From assembly GCA_002503985.1 (NCBI GenBank), contig DASW01000007.1, forward strand, positions 62,001 through 126,000: DNA of 64,000 nucleotides, read 5' to 3'. Of the stretch, positions 26,650 to 35,371 are shown in pieces. The translations under genes and the position numbers were made by a program. Source of the DNA: Thermoplasmata archaeon UBA61 (GTDB lineage Archaea > Thermoplasmatota > Thermoplasmata > Lutacidiplasmatales > UBA184). The notes under the pieces are model-generated. The model did not search any database, was not told the origin of the DNA, and worked only from the letters and a program-made list of their open reading frames with translations. Position 1 is the first letter of the stretch; every line of letters starts with the position of its first letter.

Positions 26650-27591
26650 GTGCCGCTCTTCGACGAGGTCTCCCTCGGCCGGGGCCGCTCGGTCCGCCTG
26701 TACTGCGAGGACGCCCTACCGGGGCTCGGGCGGCGCCTCGGACGCGCCCGGGCCGACGTGGTCGTCACGAGCCCCCCGTACAACCTCGGGGTCCCGTACT
26801 CGAGGTATCGGGACGACCGCCCCCGGGAGGAGTACCTTCGCTGGACGGGCCGCGTCCGGGACTCCGTTCGCGAGGTCCTCGCCGACCGGGGCTCTTTCTT
26901 TTTGAACATCGGGGGCCCCCCGTCCGACCCGTGGCTCCCGTGGGACGTCGCACGGGAGGTCGCCCAGGGGTTCGTCCTCCAGAACGTCCTCCACTGGGTG
27001 AAGTCGATCGCCATCGACCGAGTCTCCGCCGGTCGCGCCGCCGGCCTATCGAGCGACCTCGCGCTGGGCCACTATAAACCAGTCCGCTCGGCCCGGTACG
27101 TGCACGGTGCCCAGGAGTACGTCTTCCACTTCACGCGGCGCGGCGACGTCCCCCTCGACCGGCTCGCGGTGGGGGTCCCGTACGGCGACAAGTCGAACGT
27201 GACGCGGTGGCGGGCCGCCGGGGCGGCGGACCGGCGGTGCCGCGGCAACACCTGGTTCCTTCCCTACCCGACCATTCGCTTTCGGGCGCGCGACCGGCCC
27301 CACCCGGCTACGTTCCCGCCCGAGCTTCCTGAGTGGTGCGTCCGTCTCCACGGGCTCGAGCGCGCCCGTCTCGTGGTCGACCCGTTCGTCGGGATCGGGG
27401 CGAGCGCGGTCGCGGCGGCCCGGCTCGGGGTGTCCTTCGTCGGCTTCGACATAGACCGGGAGTACCTGCGGGTCGCGGCCCAACGGGTCCGCCGCGAGGT
27501 CACCGACCCGCGGGGGGGACGGCGGCGGACAGCTCCGAAGAGCCGGGCTCGGATTACTGAGTCTGTTCGGACGGCGGGGACTCCCCCGTAG
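26650..27591 (+). CDS. Orphan DNA methyltransferase (beta-class, SPPY type)
   Basis: A protein of 313 residues from GTG 26650. Catalytic motif IV reads TSPPYNLGVPYSRY near residue 40; motif I (SAM binding) DPFVGIGASAVAAARLG follows late in the chain near residue 240, with VGFDIDREYL after it. This circular order is beta-class, and the SPPY form suggests N4-cytosine (N6-adenine is possible). Motif X-like YKPVRSARYVHGAQEYVFHF is in the middle. No restriction enzyme gene is adjacent. It follows the filament operon by 60 bp. Confidence 0.88.
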   Translation: MPLFDEVSLGRGRSVRLYCEDALPGLGRRLGRARADVVVTSPPYNLGVPYSRYRDDRPREEYLRWTGRVRDSVREVLADRGSFFLNIGGPPSDPWLPWDVAREVAQGFVLQNVLHWVKSIAIDRVSAGRAAGLSSDLALGHYKPVRSARYVHGAQEYVFHFTRRGDVPLDRLAVGVPYGDKSNVTRWRAAGAADRRCRGNTWFLPYPTIRFRARDRPHPATFPPELPEWCVRLHGLERARLVVDPFVGIGASAVAAARLGVSFVGFDIDREYLRVAAQRVRREVTDPRGGRRRTAPKSRARITESVRTAGTPP

Positions 27592-27991
27592 CGGGGGGAG
27601 ACCACTGACGCATCGGGGTCCGCTTCACTCCGGCGGCCGTGGCGAGGGCGTTCTTCGTGCCCGTCTTCGCGGCTTTGCCCGCGGCGACGACCGCGTCCCG
27701 GGCGGCGCCGGCCGCGCGGACGGTACCGGAGCCAATCGCGACGCCGGCGTCCGAGATGCGTTGCGGGATGCGGCGCATCTCCTCGTCCATCGTCTTGCCG
27801 AGGTGGGAAAGGTCGTCCTGGATCTCGAGGCCGAGGTACTTCGCTTCCTTAGCGGTCGCGGTCCCGAAGCGCTCGATCTTCCGGTCGAGGTCGGAGAACT
27901 CATGCGCGAAATCGCTTCCCAACCCGCCGGCCGCACGTCGCATCTCGGCGAGGTGCTCCCGGAACTTGGCCTGTTGGCGGAAGTCGGTCAT
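27554..27991 (-). CDS. Small helical/coiled-coil protein, unknown
   Basis: A protein of 145 residues from ATG 27991 (MTDFRQQAKFREHLAEMRRA); the frame stays open upstream without support. The whole chain is predicted helical with alternating charges, then an Ala/Val/Gly-rich stretch (about 80-115) and a Pro-rich tail. It looks like a phasin- or apolipoprotein-like amphipathic protein. No family is recognised. It overlaps the 3' end of the convergent methyltransferase gene by 38 bp. Confidence 0.6.
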   Translation of the reverse strand: MTDFRQQAKFREHLAEMRRAAGGLGSDFAHEFSDLDRKIERFGTATAKEAKYLGLEIQDDLSHLGKTMDEEMRRIPQRISDAGVAIGSGTVRAAGAARDAVVAAGKAAKTGTKNALATAAGVKRTPMRQWSPPATGESPPSEQTQ

Positions 27992-28053
27992 GGTCGTTCG
28001 GTCGGTCAGCGTCGGGTCGGAAGATAAAGGTTGACGGGCATCCGCAACGCCGG

Positions 28054-29487
28054 TCAGCCGCCCATCCGGCGGTCGGACTTCCGTCGACGGCTCCGGGCGG
28101 CGGCCCTCGGAGGGGCGGGGGGGGCCAACGGGGCGGTGGTCGTGAGGCGGCGCTCGGTCTCTTCGCCATGCGCCCACCGCACGAGGAGCTCGACCCCGAG
28201 GTGCGCGGGGTCGGTCACGACCATCTCTCCGCGGAGGGTCCGCGCGATCGCCCGAGCGGCCGGTTCGTACTCCGGATGCTCGGACTTGAGGAGCAACACC
28301 GTGCTCTTCAGCGACACGACGGTCGAGAGCTCGCGGGCCCGCACGAGGGCGTGCTCCATGGCAACATCGAGCTGTCCGCTACGGACCCGCCCGTCCTCGT
28401 CCGTGTACGCCTCCGGTAGACCGTCCGTTAGGAGGTAGAGCTCCCGGCGAGTGGCCCGGGAGGCGCGCAGGAGCAAGTGCGCGGCCCGAAGGGCCTCCGC
28501 CGTGTTCGTGAACGCGCCGGCCCGGCACTCCCACAGCTCGACCAGGTCGAGGACCTGGACCTCGTTGTCGAAGGCGAGCACGTCGATCGTGGCATCGGAA
28601 TACCGACGCCGGATGGCGACGTAGAGCGCGAGGAGGGCCTTCTTCGCCGCGTCGAGCTTCCCCTCCTCCGACATGCTGCCCGACCGGTCGAAGGCGAGCA
28701 CGACGTGGACCCGCTCGCTCGTGACCTCCCGGAACACGTAGCTGGTCGATTCGTCGATGTGCTTCGAGCCGGTGAGACGGGCCGCTAGGAGCGAGCCCGG
28801 GACGTCCAGGTGAGCGATCTCCTCGGGACGTTGGAGCCGCGCCTTCTCGTAGACGCCCGTCGACCCCCCTCCCCGTAGCGACATCCGGATGTCGCCGGGG
28901 AGCCGCTGGCTCTCCTCTGCGAGCAAGAGCCGGGCGAACCGCTCGACGAGGCCGTAGGTGACGACCAGCTCCCCCCGGTGCTCGGCGACGAACCCCCGTT
29001 CCTTGAGCTCCCGTTCGACCCGGCGCTCCTCGGCGTGGCGGACCCGGGATTCGGCGTCCGCCTCGGCCCGGCGCTGGGCCTCGGCTCGCTCCTCCTCGAG
29101 ACGACGGCGTTGGGCCTCCGCCTGGCGGCGTTTCTCCTCGGCCTCCTTCTCGATCCCGCGCTCGCGGGACTTGAGGGACCCCGTGACGTTGTTGGCGAGC
29201 TCCTGGCGCTCGCTGCCGGAGAGCTGCGCGAGGGCGTTCCCGAGCTCGGAGGGGCCGATCGACCGACCGTCCGCCGCGGCGGTGGCGAACAGCATCCGGC
29301 GGCCTTTGGAGGGGGTGGGACGCGCCGTGCGTTTTCGAGAGAAGAGCCCCCGTAGCCATGCGAAGAAGCGGGCGATCGCCGCCCCGATACGAGAGAGGAT
29401 GCCCGGCGGTGGAGGAGGGCGGTTCCACGATGCGTCGGGCAGCAGGAGGGCGTTGCGGACGTCGTCTAGGAGGTCGGGAGACGGCAA
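28054..29487 (-). CDS. VWA-domain protein paired with MoxR-like ATPase
   Basis: From TTG 29487 the protein has 477 residues, but the same frame is open and codon-like for a further ~370 bp upstream (see 29488-29865), so the true protein is probably about 600 residues. It has a long Glu/Arg coiled coil (about residues 90-165 of the short form) and a von Willebrand A domain near 250-420 with MIDAS residues in FDRSGSMSE, the TNTAEAL threonine and LLTDGLPEAY aspartate. The C-terminus is basic. MoxR/VWA pairs act as chaperone-like systems that load metals or cofactors or remodel complexes; the client is unknown. Confidence 0.85.
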   Translation of the reverse strand: MPSPDLLDDVRNALLLPDASWNRPPPPPGILSRIGAAIARFFAWLRGLFSRKRTARPTPSKGRRMLFATAAADGRSIGPSELGNALAQLSGSERQELANNVTGSLKSRERGIEKEAEEKRRQAEAQRRRLEEERAEAQRRAEADAESRVRHAEERRVERELKERGFVAEHRGELVVTYGLVERFARLLLAEESQRLPGDIRMSLRGGGSTGVYEKARLQRPEEIAHLDVPGSLLAARLTGSKHIDESTSYVFREVTSERVHVVLAFDRSGSMSEEGKLDAAKKALLALYVAIRRRYSDATIDVLAFDNEVQVLDLVELWECRAGAFTNTAEALRAAHLLLRASRATRRELYLLTDGLPEAYTDEDGRVRSGQLDVAMEHALVRARELSTVVSLKSTVLLLKSEHPEYEPAARAIARTLRGEMVVTDPAHLGVELLVRWAHGEETERRLTTTAPLAPPAPPRAAARSRRRKSDRRMGG

Positions 29488-29865
29488 TCGGGACCAATCG
29501 GTAGCGCGGGCCGATCGGAGCCGCTCCTCGAGCTCGGCGATCTGCTCGGCGACCTCGGCATCGGTCCGGTGGCGGACCTCCTCGAGGGCGACGACCTGCT
29601 GGTCGTACTCCTCGACGATCCGCTCGATCCGTCGACGGCCCTGCCGGCGGAGGCGGTCGCGCAGCCGCTCGAGCCGCTCTCGGAGCTCGGCGTCCTCGCC
29701 CGAACGCTCGCGCAGGAGGCGGCGGGCCCCTTCGACCCCCTCCTCCGCGAGCGCGCGGACGAGGGCCGCGGAGTCGACCGCGTCGAGCAGATCGTCCGAG
29801 ACGACGTCGTCGGCGTAGCCGGTGCAGTCGGGAAGGCGAAAGGCGTCGCTAGAGGGGGTCGTCGT
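29488..29865 (-). other. Probable N-terminal coding extension of the VWA gene lacking a normal start codon
   Basis: This stretch is in frame with the VWA gene, has no stop codon, shows the GC-rich third positions of its neighbours and encodes an acidic then coiled-coil sequence (DLLDAVDSAALVRALAEEG, later RERLERLRDRLRRQG). No in-frame ATG, GTG or TTG occurs between the end of the ATPase gene and TTG 29487. A strong AAGGAGG (29881-29875 on the minus strand) sits 9 bp before an ACG codon at 29865, which might be a rare start. A +1 frameshift at the ATPase stop (CCC CTC TAG C) or an assembly error are alternatives. Confidence 0.6.
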
Positions 29866-31384
29866 CGCCTTCGTCCTCCTTGCAGGAGAAGAGCGAGAAC
29901 TCCTCGAGGAGGCCGAAGACGTTCGCCGCAGCGTCGGCGGAGGAGACCGTCGGCCCGGGCCGTTCGCGCTCCTCGACGTACCGGACGAACGTACGGAACT
30001 TGGGGAAGATCTCCGGGTTCGTGGAGAGCTGCCCGCGGAGGCCCGCGTCGTCCTTGAGCCGCCGACCCTCGCCGACCAGCGCCTCGGCCTCGCCCCCGTT
30101 CTCCTTGAGCACTCCGCGGTAGAACCGGCACCAGTAGACCCCGGCGCTCCGCTTCAGGGACGCGGTGAGGTACTGGTCGACGAACTCCCCGACCCGGCGT
30201 TCGTTCTGTCGGAACGAGTCACCGCTGCGGGCGCGGATACGGCCGCGCATCGCGTGAAGAAGGCCGGCCTTCAGGTCGGCGCTCGAGGGAGGGATGCGCC
30301 CGGCGAGGGTCGCGATGGCGGCCGTGCGGGCCGCGACGTCGATGAGCGTTCGGTTCGAGCCGACCTCCCCGATGTCCGGGTTGTCCTCGCTCGTCTTGAG
30401 GCGCCATGCCTCGATGACGCGCACCCCGGCATCGACTAGGATCTCGGGCACGTACACCGAGGGGAGGTCGGTCCGGGCGAGGGTCACGATCTGTCGGTTG
30501 TCGGCATGGCGGGCGTTGTAGCCCACGTGCAGGCTCGTGAGACGGTCGGAGAGCGGGTCGTTGATGTTGTCGAGGTCGGAGAGGTTCGACGTGCTGACCG
30601 CGACGAACGAACCGGGGAAGCTCTCCCGAGACTTGGATGGGGTGACGGTCCCCTCCTGGAGGGCTTGCAAGAGGACGTTCTGGGTCCCGAGCGGCAGCTT
30701 TCCGATCTCGTCCACGAGCAGGAAGCCGCGGTTCGCCTGGAGGAGCTTTCCGGGCTCGAGGACGAGGGGGCTCATCGGGTCCCCGATCTCCTCGAGCTTG
30801 CGCAGATTGATGTTGCCCGTCATGTGGTCGGGGAACACCTCGGAGCTCCCCTGGAGCCGGGCGAAGCCGAACCCTTCGCGCAGGAGGATGAACTGGGCGG
30901 GGATCTTCGCCGGGTCGATCAAGCTGGGGTCGAAGCGGGCCGGGTCACCTCCCGCCGCGAACCGGCGGGTGCAGATCGGGCACGGAGGGAATCGGGCAGC
31001 GGCGGCGGGGTCGACGAGCGAGAGCGGATGGTCGAGGACCGGGCAGCCCTCCACGACCCACACGCCCTTGGGGAAGAGGTTCCAGAGCTCCTTCGCGAGG
31101 CTCGTCTTCCCCGCGCCGGACGGACCGAAGAAGAGGAGGTGGGCGCCCGAGACGATCGAGGTGACGACGTCCTCGTAGGTAGCGTCGGTGAGGACGGTGC
31201 GGGGGAAGAGCGCCCGGAGCGCTTCGGAGCGGTCGAGCCCCTTCTGGCGAAGGCCATCGATGGTGCGCAGGACCTCGTCGCGGAACCGTTCGGCCGGGCT
31301 CTCGACCGGAGCCCCGGCGTCCTTCAGGTCCGCGGCGGTCGCTCGGGTCCCCGGTAGTGCCGAAGTTCGTGGCGTGGCCGCCAT
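29849..31384 (-). CDS. MoxR/ChlI-like AAA+ ATPase
   Basis: About 511 residues from ATG 31384 (MAATPRTSALPG). Walker A GPSGAGKTSLAKEL lies near residue 85, Walker B GFLLVDEIGKLPLGTQ near 225, followed by sensor 1 STSNLSD. This is the AAA+ subclass of MoxR/magnesium chelatase ChlI. A four-cysteine-like insert PPCPICTRRF follows the P-loop region. The acidic C-terminal tail EDEGDDDPL ends at the TAG that abuts the VWA coding sequence. It would act with the VWA protein as a substrate-remodelling pair. Confidence 0.88.
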   Translation of the reverse strand: MAATPRTSALPGTRATAADLKDAGAPVESPAERFRDEVLRTIDGLRQKGLDRSEALRALFPRTVLTDATYEDVVTSIVSGAHLLFFGPSGAGKTSLAKELWNLFPKGVWVVEGCPVLDHPLSLVDPAAAARFPPCPICTRRFAAGGDPARFDPSLIDPAKIPAQFILLREGFGFARLQGSSEVFPDHMTGNINLRKLEEIGDPMSPLVLEPGKLLQANRGFLLVDEIGKLPLGTQNVLLQALQEGTVTPSKSRESFPGSFVAVSTSNLSDLDNINDPLSDRLTSLHVGYNARHADNRQIVTLARTDLPSVYVPEILVDAGVRVIEAWRLKTSEDNPDIGEVGSNRTLIDVAARTAAIATLAGRIPPSSADLKAGLLHAMRGRIRARSGDSFRQNERRVGEFVDQYLTASLKRSAGVYWCRFYRGVLKENGGEAEALVGEGRRLKDDAGLRGQLSTNPEIFPKFRTFVRYVEERERPGPTVSSADAAANVFGLLEEFSLFSCKEDEGDDDPL

Positions 31385-31501
31385 GGCGCGCGAAGTCGGG
31401 GTCGAGTTAATTAGGTTGCCGAAACGCACGCTCTCCCCGCTCGGGCCGCGCTCCCCAGCGGTCGCGAGCGCGGGAACGGGCGCGGGTGCGACAGGGCGGC
31501 A

Positions 31502-31509
31502 CTTTTAAG
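31502..31509 (+). promoter_or_regulatory. TATA box of the eS1 gene
   Basis: CTTTTAAG within ACTTTTAAGT, about 32-39 bp upstream of the ATG at 31541, giving a nearly leaderless mRNA. Confidence 0.6.
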
Positions 31510-31540
31510 TAGCGTTCCCCGGTCCGCGCCCCCGCGAGCG

Positions 31541-32263
31541 ATGGCCGAGAAGGAGTCCGGAGCGAAGAAGCCCGCCTTGGCCCGTACGGTCAAGGACAAA
31601 TGGCGGTCGAAGCGCTGGTACAAGGTCCGCGCCCCCGGGCTCTTCCAGCACGTCGAGCTCGGCGAGACGGTCGCGACCGAGCCCGAGCAGCTCGTGGGCC
31701 GGACCCTCGAGGCCACGCTGCCCGAGCTCTCGGGCTCAGGGGACTCCGGCAAGGCCCACGTGAAGCTTCGCTTCCGCATCGAGAGGGTCTCGGGCGAAGG
31801 GATTGCCGAGGCGCGGTTCGTCGGCCATGACCTCACGAGCGATTACGTCCGGAGGCTGGCCCGTCGGAAGCGCTCGAAAATCGACCTCGCCCTCACCGTC
31901 ACGACCAAGGACGGCGTTCAGATCGTCCTCAAGCCGGTCGCGGTCGGCGAGCAGCGCCTTCAGACCCGACTGCGCGCCGAGCTCCGCCACAAGATGGTCC
32001 AGGTTCTGCTCGAAGAGGCCCAGCTCCGCACCTCTCCCGAGTTCGTGCGGGAGATGATCCAGGGGGACCTTTCGAAGGTCCTCGCCCACGGTGTGAAGAC
32101 CCTCTATCCGCTCAAGAAGATCGAAATCCGACGCTCGGAGGTCCTCGGCATGATCTCGGACGAGATCCCGGTACCAGAGCCGACCGCCATCCCCGAGCCG
32201 TCGACGCCTCCCGAAGAGGTCGCCGCTTCCGTGACCGACGCGGGCGAGGGACCGGCGGCATAG
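31541..32263 (+). CDS. rps3ae: Small ribosomal subunit protein eS1 (S3Ae)
   Basis: A protein of 240 residues found only in archaea and eukaryotes. Diagnostic segments: KDKWRSKRWYKVRAPGLF near residue 20, the R-F-VGHDLTSDYVRRLARRKRSK block, and VKTLYPLKKIEIRRSEVLG before a Pro/Glu-rich tail. It forms part of the small-subunit platform near the mRNA exit. An intron-containing tRNA-Met starts 35 bp downstream and may be co-transcribed. Confidence 0.95.
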   Translation: MAEKESGAKKPALARTVKDKWRSKRWYKVRAPGLFQHVELGETVATEPEQLVGRTLEATLPELSGSGDSGKAHVKLRFRIERVSGEGIAEARFVGHDLTSDYVRRLARRKRSKIDLALTVTTKDGVQIVLKPVAVGEQRLQTRLRAELRHKMVQVLLEEAQLRTSPEFVREMIQGDLSKVLAHGVKTLYPLKKIEIRRSEVLGMISDEIPVPEPTAIPEPSTPPEEVAASVTDAGEGPAA

Positions 32264-32297
32264 GCCCCAAGGGCGCGAGATGACGCGTCCGATTCCT

Positions 32298-32399
32298 GTC
32301 GGAGTGGCTCAGCCCGGTAGAGCACGGGACTCATAGCGGGACGCGTGCCGCGTCCCGGGAGATATCCTGGGGTCGGGGGTTCAAATCCCCCCTCCGACA
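32298..32399 (+). tRNA. tRNA-Met (CAT), probably elongator, with intron
   Basis: Acceptor GUCGGAG/CUCCGAC, D arm GCUC...GAGC, anticodon stem CGGGA/UCCUG, T arm GGGGG-UUCAAAU-CCCCC, discriminator A. The anticodon CAT is at 32332-32334. A 28-nt intron (about 32336-32363) after position 37 forms an 8-bp hairpin (GGGACGCG/CGCGTCCC). The first pair G1-C72 argues against an initiator tRNA; tRNA-Ile2 with a modified CAU anticodon is an alternative. The 3' end is repeated nearby (see the repeat entries). Confidence 0.9.
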
Positions 32400-32400
32400 T
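32386..32400 (+). repeat. attL-like 15-bp direct repeat at the tRNA-Met 3' end
   Basis: TCCCCCCTCCGACAT, spanning the last T-arm and acceptor bases of the tRNA, occurs again without mismatch at 37256-37270, 4870 bp downstream and in the same orientation. Confidence 0.65.
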
Positions 32401-32758
32401 CTTTCACCGATTTCTCGCCAAGAATTCGCGTCTTTTTCTCGCTCCTCCAGAAGATTTGAACCCTCGGGGGGTTCGAATCCCCCCTCCAACAGTTGAAACA
32501 TCCAGGTGTGCCCGTTCCGGAAAAGGGTGGGTTTCCGGAGGAGATGCGCCAAGGTGCGGGAGCTGGTCGGCCCCGCGCGCTCCTTGCGGTCGTGTCATCG
32601 AGCGGGCGCGCCCCCGCGTCAAATTCTCGGTCGCCCGGGAATGTTCGTTTGGAGGAGAGGGGCGACTCCCCCCCTCCCTCGACCCGAAGGCTTGACAGTC
32701 GATGGAGACACCCGGCAAGTAACCGCGTCTGCTCTTTAATTCCGGGGAGACCGGGGGC
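32401..32758. other. Intergenic region with duplicated tRNA 3' fragment
   Basis: 358 bp between tRNA-Met and the convergent acr3 gene. Apart from the T-arm/acceptor copy at 32467-32491 I see no gene: the open frames here lack codon bias and known motifs. This is the expected position of an integration junction. Confidence 0.5.
32467..32491 (+). repeat. Second copy of the tRNA-Met T arm and 3' acceptor strand
   Basis: 25 bp matching tRNA-Met positions 32375-32399 at 23 of 25 bases; one change is in the T loop (A to G) and one in the acceptor strand (CTCCGAC to CTCCAAC). No 5' tRNA half precedes it, so it is a fragment, as left behind by tRNA-targeting integration. Confidence 0.7.
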
Positions 32759-33931
32759 TCAGGATGGCTCCCCTTCGTCGACCTCTCGTACGTTAGACTG
32801 ACCTAAACCCGACGGGGTCGGGCCTCCGGGTTTGGAAATCCGTGCTCGACCTCGGTCAAACCATGGCCGGCTCCACAGGGCGAGGTACACGAGCGCGAGG
32901 AGAACGGGTACCTCCACCAGCGGACCGATCACGGAGGCGAACGCCTCCTGGGACGCGACTCCGAAGACGACTACCGCCACCGCGATTGCGAGCTCGAAGT
33001 CGTTGCTCGCAGCGGTGAACGCAACGGTTACCGACTTCTCGTAGCCGAAGGCGAGCCAGCGGCTCACGAGGAACGCGAGCAGCCACATCCCGAGGAAGTA
33101 TGCGAGCAGCGGTGCGACCACGCGAAGGACCGTAAAGGGGAGTGTGGTAATCGAGAGACCCTGAATCGCGAACATCACTACCACCGTGAACAGGAGTCCC
33201 CAGAGTGTCAGGCGACCCACCGCCGGTGTGAACCGGTCGTCGTACCAGCGTTGCCCTCTCCACCGGGCGAGGCCGACCCGGCTGGCGATGGCCGCGCCGA
33301 GCGGAACACCCAGGAAGACGAGCACGCTGAGGGCGACGGTCCAGGCGTCCACCGAGATCGTCTGCGCGGACAGGTGAAGCCAAGCGGGCAGGATATCTAG
33401 GTAGAAGACGGCCAGGCCGGCGTAGGCAAGGATCTGGAACACGGCGTTGAGCGCGACCAGCACTGTGGCGTACTCAGGGTCCCCACCGGCGAGCTGGTTC
33501 CAGACCAGCACCATCGCGATGCACCGGGCCAATCCGACCAGGATCACTCCTGTCCGAAGCGCGGGAGCGTCCGGAAGGAACGTCCACGCGAGCCCGAACA
33601 TCAACGCTGGACCGACGACCCAGTTCAGAACGAGAGAGAAGCCCGTTGCTCGCCAATCCCGAGCAACTTCTCTGACCCGCCCGTATCGCACACGGGCTAG
33701 GATCGGGTACATCATCAGCAGAAGACCGATGGCAATCGGTACTGAGACCGACTGGATCTGCCAGAGACCCAGCGCGGTGCCGATTCCCGGCCACACACGG
33801 CCCACTGTGAGGCCGACCGCCATGGCCGAAATGACCCACACGGGGAGGTACCGGTCCACGACGTCAAGCTGACGACTCGGGGGAGGGGTCGACGGAAGAG
33901 CCCCTTCCGGTGAAACAGTGGCCAAGCTCAC
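32759..33931 (-). CDS. acr3: ACR3-family arsenite efflux transporter
   Basis: A protein of 390 residues with ten hydrophobic helices. Family blocks are visible: MYPILARVRYG, NWVVGPALMFGLAW, LVGLARCIAMVLVWNQLAGGDPEY (with the conserved Cys of the transport site) and VAFTAASNDFELAIAVAV. It exports As(III) from the cytoplasm using the membrane potential. It starts at GTG 33931 and lies 157 bp downstream of arsC in the arsR-arsM-arsC-acr3 cluster. Confidence 0.94.
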   Translation of the reverse strand: MSLATVSPEGALPSTPPPSRQLDVVDRYLPVWVISAMAVGLTVGRVWPGIGTALGLWQIQSVSVPIAIGLLLMMYPILARVRYGRVREVARDWRATGFSLVLNWVVGPALMFGLAWTFLPDAPALRTGVILVGLARCIAMVLVWNQLAGGDPEYATVLVALNAVFQILAYAGLAVFYLDILPAWLHLSAQTISVDAWTVALSVLVFLGVPLGAAIASRVGLARWRGQRWYDDRFTPAVGRLTLWGLLFTVVVMFAIQGLSITTLPFTVLRVVAPLLAYFLGMWLLAFLVSRWLAFGYEKSVTVAFTAASNDFELAIAVAVVVFGVASQEAFASVIGPLVEVPVLLALVYLALWSRPWFDRGRARISKPGGPTPSGLGQSNVREVDEGEPS

Positions 33932-34088
33932 CTCGCACCCTCGATGTCGACGCGACCCCGAACCATCGTTGGGGACGCGCGCCGAGAAAGTCTGAGCCGT
34001 GAGGGGCGACCGGCTCTTGCCATGGAACCGACCGTCGCGACGGTCCGTCGGCGGGCGCAGACTAGGGGTAGAGCCGCGCGAGATGACA

Positions 34089-34550
34089 TTAGGCCGATCT
34101 CGCGGAAATGTCCTCGGCGACCCCTTTCCGGCGGCGGTCCGAGAGGGCGAGCTCGGTTCGGAGGCCCTTCACGGACCTCGCGAGCCGGTCGCGGACCTCT
34201 CGGAAGCCGTTGTCGTCCAGGAGCGCAGGGTCGGGGAGCGACCAGTCCCGCAACTCGAGGGTCTTGAGGCGTGCCGGACAGCTCGCGTCATCGAGGCACC
34301 CCATCGTTACCCGGACCCGGGCTTGAGTCATCATCTCGGGGGTCAACAACTGTGGCGGATGCGGCGGGAGGTCCAGCCCGAGTTCGCGGAGCATCGGGGC
34401 GGTCCGCGAGTTCACCGACGCCGCCGGACTCGTTCCGGCCGAGATTGCGGTCCACCCCTCGGGAGGGTTCGCGTTGAACATCGCCTCGGCCATCAACGAG
34501 CGGCCGGAGTTCCCGACGCAGATGAACAGAACGACCTTGGACGCCGTCAC
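34089..34550 (-). CDS. arsC: Arsenate reductase (low-MW phosphatase fold)
   Basis: A protein of 153 residues. The P-loop nucleophile motif CVGNSGRS is at residues 11-18 and a second cysteine pair lies in MGCLDDASCP (about residues 84-93), matching thioredoxin-coupled ArsC enzymes that reduce arsenate to arsenite. The usual C-terminal DP motif is seen as WSLPDPALL. The start overlaps the arsM stop by ATGA, so the genes are translationally coupled. The product arsenite is then exported by Acr3 or methylated by ArsM. Confidence 0.92.
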   Translation of the reverse strand: MTASKVVLFICVGNSGRSLMAEAMFNANPPEGWTAISAGTSPAASVNSRTAPMLRELGLDLPPHPPQLLTPEMMTQARVRVTMGCLDDASCPARLKTLELRDWSLPDPALLDDNGFREVRDRLARSVKGLRTELALSDRRRKGVAEDISARSA

Positions 34551-35371
34551 GGATGGGGGCCTCCAGGTTTCGTCGCGCGGACCTCTCCCGGCACAACTCC
34601 AATCTCATCTTGGGCGCGGAGAGACTCCGTCGGAGCGTCACCCCCGAGAATCGAGACTTGGATGGATTCGAATCCGGCCGTGATCAAGCGCTCCGTGACC
34701 TCGGCGCGTGTCAGCGCCCCCGAGGAACAGGAAGCCCATAGTTCCGAGTCGTTCCTCAACTCGTCGGAAATCGGGCGGGTGGCGAGAACGTCGGCGACCA
34801 CGAGGCGTCCCCCCGATCTCAGGACCCGAAACGCTTCGCGGTAGACCTGACCCTTGTCCGGGACAAGGTTGATGACGCAGTTCGAAAGGACGACGTCGAC
34901 CGAAGCGTCCGCCACCGGAAGGTGCTCGATTTCCCCAAGGCGGAACTGGACGTTGATCCGGCCGCTCGAACGCGCGAGGCCGCGGGCGCGAGAGATCATC
35001 TCGGGCGTCATGTCCACACCGATCACCTGACCGGACGGGCCGACCTTGCTCGCGGCTAGGAAGCAATCGACCCCCGCACCACTGCCGAGGTCGAGCACCA
35101 CCTCCCCCGGCCGGAGCCCCGCGAGTTGCGAGGGATTCCCGCATCCTAGCCCGAGGTTCGACCCTTCGGGGAGGCTTGTCAGTTCAGCATCTGTGTAGCC
35201 CGCCGCACAACAACCCGTTTCGGCCCCGCGGGGGGATGGTTCGCAACAAGAACACCCGCCGGAATGCCCATTCTCCCCACAACCACCGATGTCGTGTCCG
35301 TCGGCGAGGCCGCCATATCGATTCCGAACCGAACGACTAATCGTCTCCTCGTCTCGCTCGGGTTCGCTCAT
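34547..35371 (-). CDS. arsM: Arsenite S-adenosylmethionine methyltransferase
   Basis: A protein of 274 residues from ATG 35371. A cysteine-rich N-terminal stretch (GGCSCC and TGCCAAGY) is followed by the ArsM hallmark LPEGSNLGLGCGNP, SAM motif I DLGSGAGVDCFLAA (with the conserved Cys), and LSNCVINLVPDKGQVYREAF (second As-binding Cys). It methylates As(III) to volatile or exportable species. The start overlaps the arsR stop by ATGA. Confidence 0.94.
   Translation of the reverse strand: MSEPERDEETISRSVRNRYGGLADGHDIGGCGENGHSGGCSCCEPSPRGAETGCCAAGYTDAELTSLPEGSNLGLGCGNPSQLAGLRPGEVVLDLGSGAGVDCFLAASKVGPSGQVIGVDMTPEMISRARGLARSSGRINVQFRLGEIEHLPVADASVDVVLSNCVINLVPDKGQVYREAFRVLRSGGRLVVADVLATRPISDELRNDSELWASCSSGALTRAEVTERLITAGFESIQVSILGGDAPTESLRAQDEIGVVPGEVRATKPGGPHP

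Noticed and set aside
32345..32695. Open frame running out of tRNA-Met into the intergenic region
   Set aside because: Overlaps a tRNA gene and integration scar, no ribosome binding site and no homology-like sequence.
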